DNA from: Rhodospirillales bacterium
GTDB lineage: Bacteria > Pseudomonadota > Alphaproteobacteria > Acetobacterales > Acetobacteraceae
Length of the DNA: 6,795 nt
Assembly (NCBI GenBank): GCA_025352915.1
Contig: JANXSA010000536.1
Location: forward strand, 1-6,795
Reading direction: 5' to 3'
Shown here: positions 5,878-6,795 of the stretch, piece after piece
How the letters are laid out: each line of letters opens with the position of its first letter
Numbering within the stretch: position 1 is the stretch's first letter
Program-made: the position numbers and the translations under genes
Notes under the pieces: generated by a model
Database searches by the model: none
Told to the model about the DNA's origin: nothing
What the model saw: only the letters and a program-made list of their open reading frames with translations

Positions 5878-6795
5878 CGACCTCTTCCTTTCACGCGCGC
5901 CTTCTTGATCAGCCCTTCGTACTGATGGGCGAGCAGATGCGACTGGATCTGAGTCACCGTGTCCATGGTCACCGAGACGATGATCATGATGCTGGTGCCG
6001 CCGAAGTAGAATGGCACGCCGTACTGGCTGATCAACACCTCCGGCAGCAAGCAGACCACCACAAGATAGAGCGCGCCGATCGTGGTCAGCCGGGTGAGGA
6101 TGGTGTCGAAATAGCTGGCCGTCGCCGTGCCCGGGCGGATGCCGGGGACGAAGCCACCATGCTTCTTCAGGTTGTCGGCGGTTTCCTCCGGGTTGAAGAC
6201 GACGGCAGTGTAGAAGTAGCTGAAGAAAATTATCATGCCGGCGTACGTGAGCATGTAGAGCGGCGTACCATGGGCCAGCGCCGTGCCGATGCTGGACAGG
6301 ATACTGGGCTCGCCGGTGACGCTGGAGAAGCCCGAAATGGTGGCGGGGATCAGCAGGATCGAGCTGGCGAAGATCGGCGGGATGACGCCCGAGGTGTTGA
6401 TCTTCAGCGGCATATGGGTCGAGTCGCCGCCGAACATCCGGTTGCCGACCTGGCGCTTGGGATACTGGATGACGATGCGGCGCTGCGCGCGCTCGATGAA
6501 CACGATGAACATCACCACGCCGGCGGCGACGAAGAGGAAGGCGACGATGAAGATCGGGCTGAGCGCACCGGTGCGGCCGAGCTCAAACAGCGAGGCGAGC
6601 GCGCTGGGCAGATTGGCGACGATGCCGGCCATGATGATCAGGCTGATGCCGTTGCCGATGCCGCGGGCGGTGATCTGCTCGCCCAGCCACATCAGGAACA
6701 TCGTGCCGCCAACCAGCGAGACGACGCAGGAGAGGCGGAAGAACATGCCGGGATCGATCACGGCAGCGCCGAAGCTGCCGCGCATGCCCTCGAGC
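5874..6795 (-). CDS. secY: Protein translocase subunit SecY, C-terminal two thirds (5' end outside window)
   Basis: Channel-forming subunit of the SecYEG translocon in the inner membrane. The frame is open through the right edge; 306 residues are visible, aligning with about residue 136 to the end of the 443-aa E. coli protein. Methionines such as the one at 6785 are internal. Helices TM4 to TM10 can be followed: the TM4 region with [19 protein letters not shown]5 with [19 protein letters not shown]6 with [20 protein letters not shown], then cytoplasmic loop C4 with [16 protein letters not shown]7 has [21 protein letters not shown]8 has [20 protein letters not shown], and loop C5 has [22 protein letters not shown]9 and TM10 follow, the latter preceded by PFYFGGTS. 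The PGIRPG arginine in C5 corresponds to E. coli Arg357, needed for SecA-driven translocation. The basic tail [10 protein letters not shown] is cytoplasmic. The stop overlaps the adk start. Confidence 0.97.
   Translation of the reverse strand, partial: LEGMRGSFGAAVIDPGMFFRLSCVVSLVGGTMFLMWLGEQITARGIGNGISLIIMAGIVANLPSALASLFELGRTGALSPIFIVAFLFVAAGVVMFIVFIERAQRRIVIQYPKRQVGNRMFGGDSTHMPLKINTSGVIPPIFASSILLIPATISGFSSVTGEPSILSSIGTALAHGTPLYMLTYAGMIIFFSYFYTAVVFNPEETADNLKKHGGFVPGIRPGTATASYFDTILTRLTTIGALYLVVVCLLPEVLISQYGVPFYFGGTSIMIIVSVTMDTVTQIQSHLLAHQYEGLIKKARVKGRGR

Noticed and set aside
5155..5925. A 256-codon plus-strand frame opposite adk.
   Set aside because: Antisense shadow of adk extending into the spacer; no recognisable domain and no start signals.
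1..6795. Search for an undescribed system, a mobile element, CRISPR-like repeats or foreign insertions.
   Set aside because: All substantial open frames with family support are conserved housekeeping genes or a common transporter. No repeat arrays, terminal inverted repeats, integrase, tRNA or compositional break was visible by eye.

Overview
The window is a GC-rich stretch of bacterial chromosome with every recognisable gene on the minus strand. Read in the direction of transcription (right to left) it runs: secY (partial) - adk - [promoter and leader] - rpsM - rpsK - rpoA - rplQ - [terminator] - EamA/DMT transporter - rarA - RluC/RluD-type pseudouridine synthase (partial). This is the end of the spc ribosomal-protein operon, the whole alpha operon, and a short downstream group. 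The organism is most likely an alphaproteobacterium. The reasons are that adk sits between secY and rpsM, rpsD is missing between rpsK and rpoA, the RpoA C-terminus reads [18 protein letters not shown], and rarA and a RluC-like gene follow rplQ. From memory of family sequences I lean towards Rhodospirillales/Acetobacteraceae, but no search was possible.

Right part (5209-6795): the last seven membrane helices of SecY, then adk, which starts with GTG and overlaps the secY stop by 4 bp. Middle (4954-5208): a 255-base non-coding gap. It holds a weak hairpin after adk, a near-consensus housekeeping promoter (TTGACT, 16 bp, TATAGT) and a leader of about 147 nt that can fold into several stems, some mutually exclusive, next to the rpsM ribosome binding site. 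The alpha operon (2501-4953) encodes S13, S11, the RNA polymerase alpha subunit and L17. The two longest spacers inside it (rpsM-rpsK and rpsK-rpoA) each hold a strong stem-loop with one bulged base and no U-tract. Transcription probably ends at a 10-bp hairpin just after rplQ.

Left part (1-2418): a ten-helix EamA transporter, the replication-associated AAA+ ATPase RarA, and the start of a pseudouridine synthase coupled to rarA by an ATGA overlap. The short gaps suggest co-transcription.

The genes are housekeeping genes and I see no undescribed defence, mobile or biosynthetic system. The points most worth a second look are regulatory: the alternative leader structure upstream of rpsM in an operon that lacks rpsD (S4), the two intra-operon stem-loops, and a possible leaderless start for rarA. 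There is no gene-free stretch over 300 bases. I saw no tRNA, rRNA, CRISPR array, insertion sequence or attachment site.
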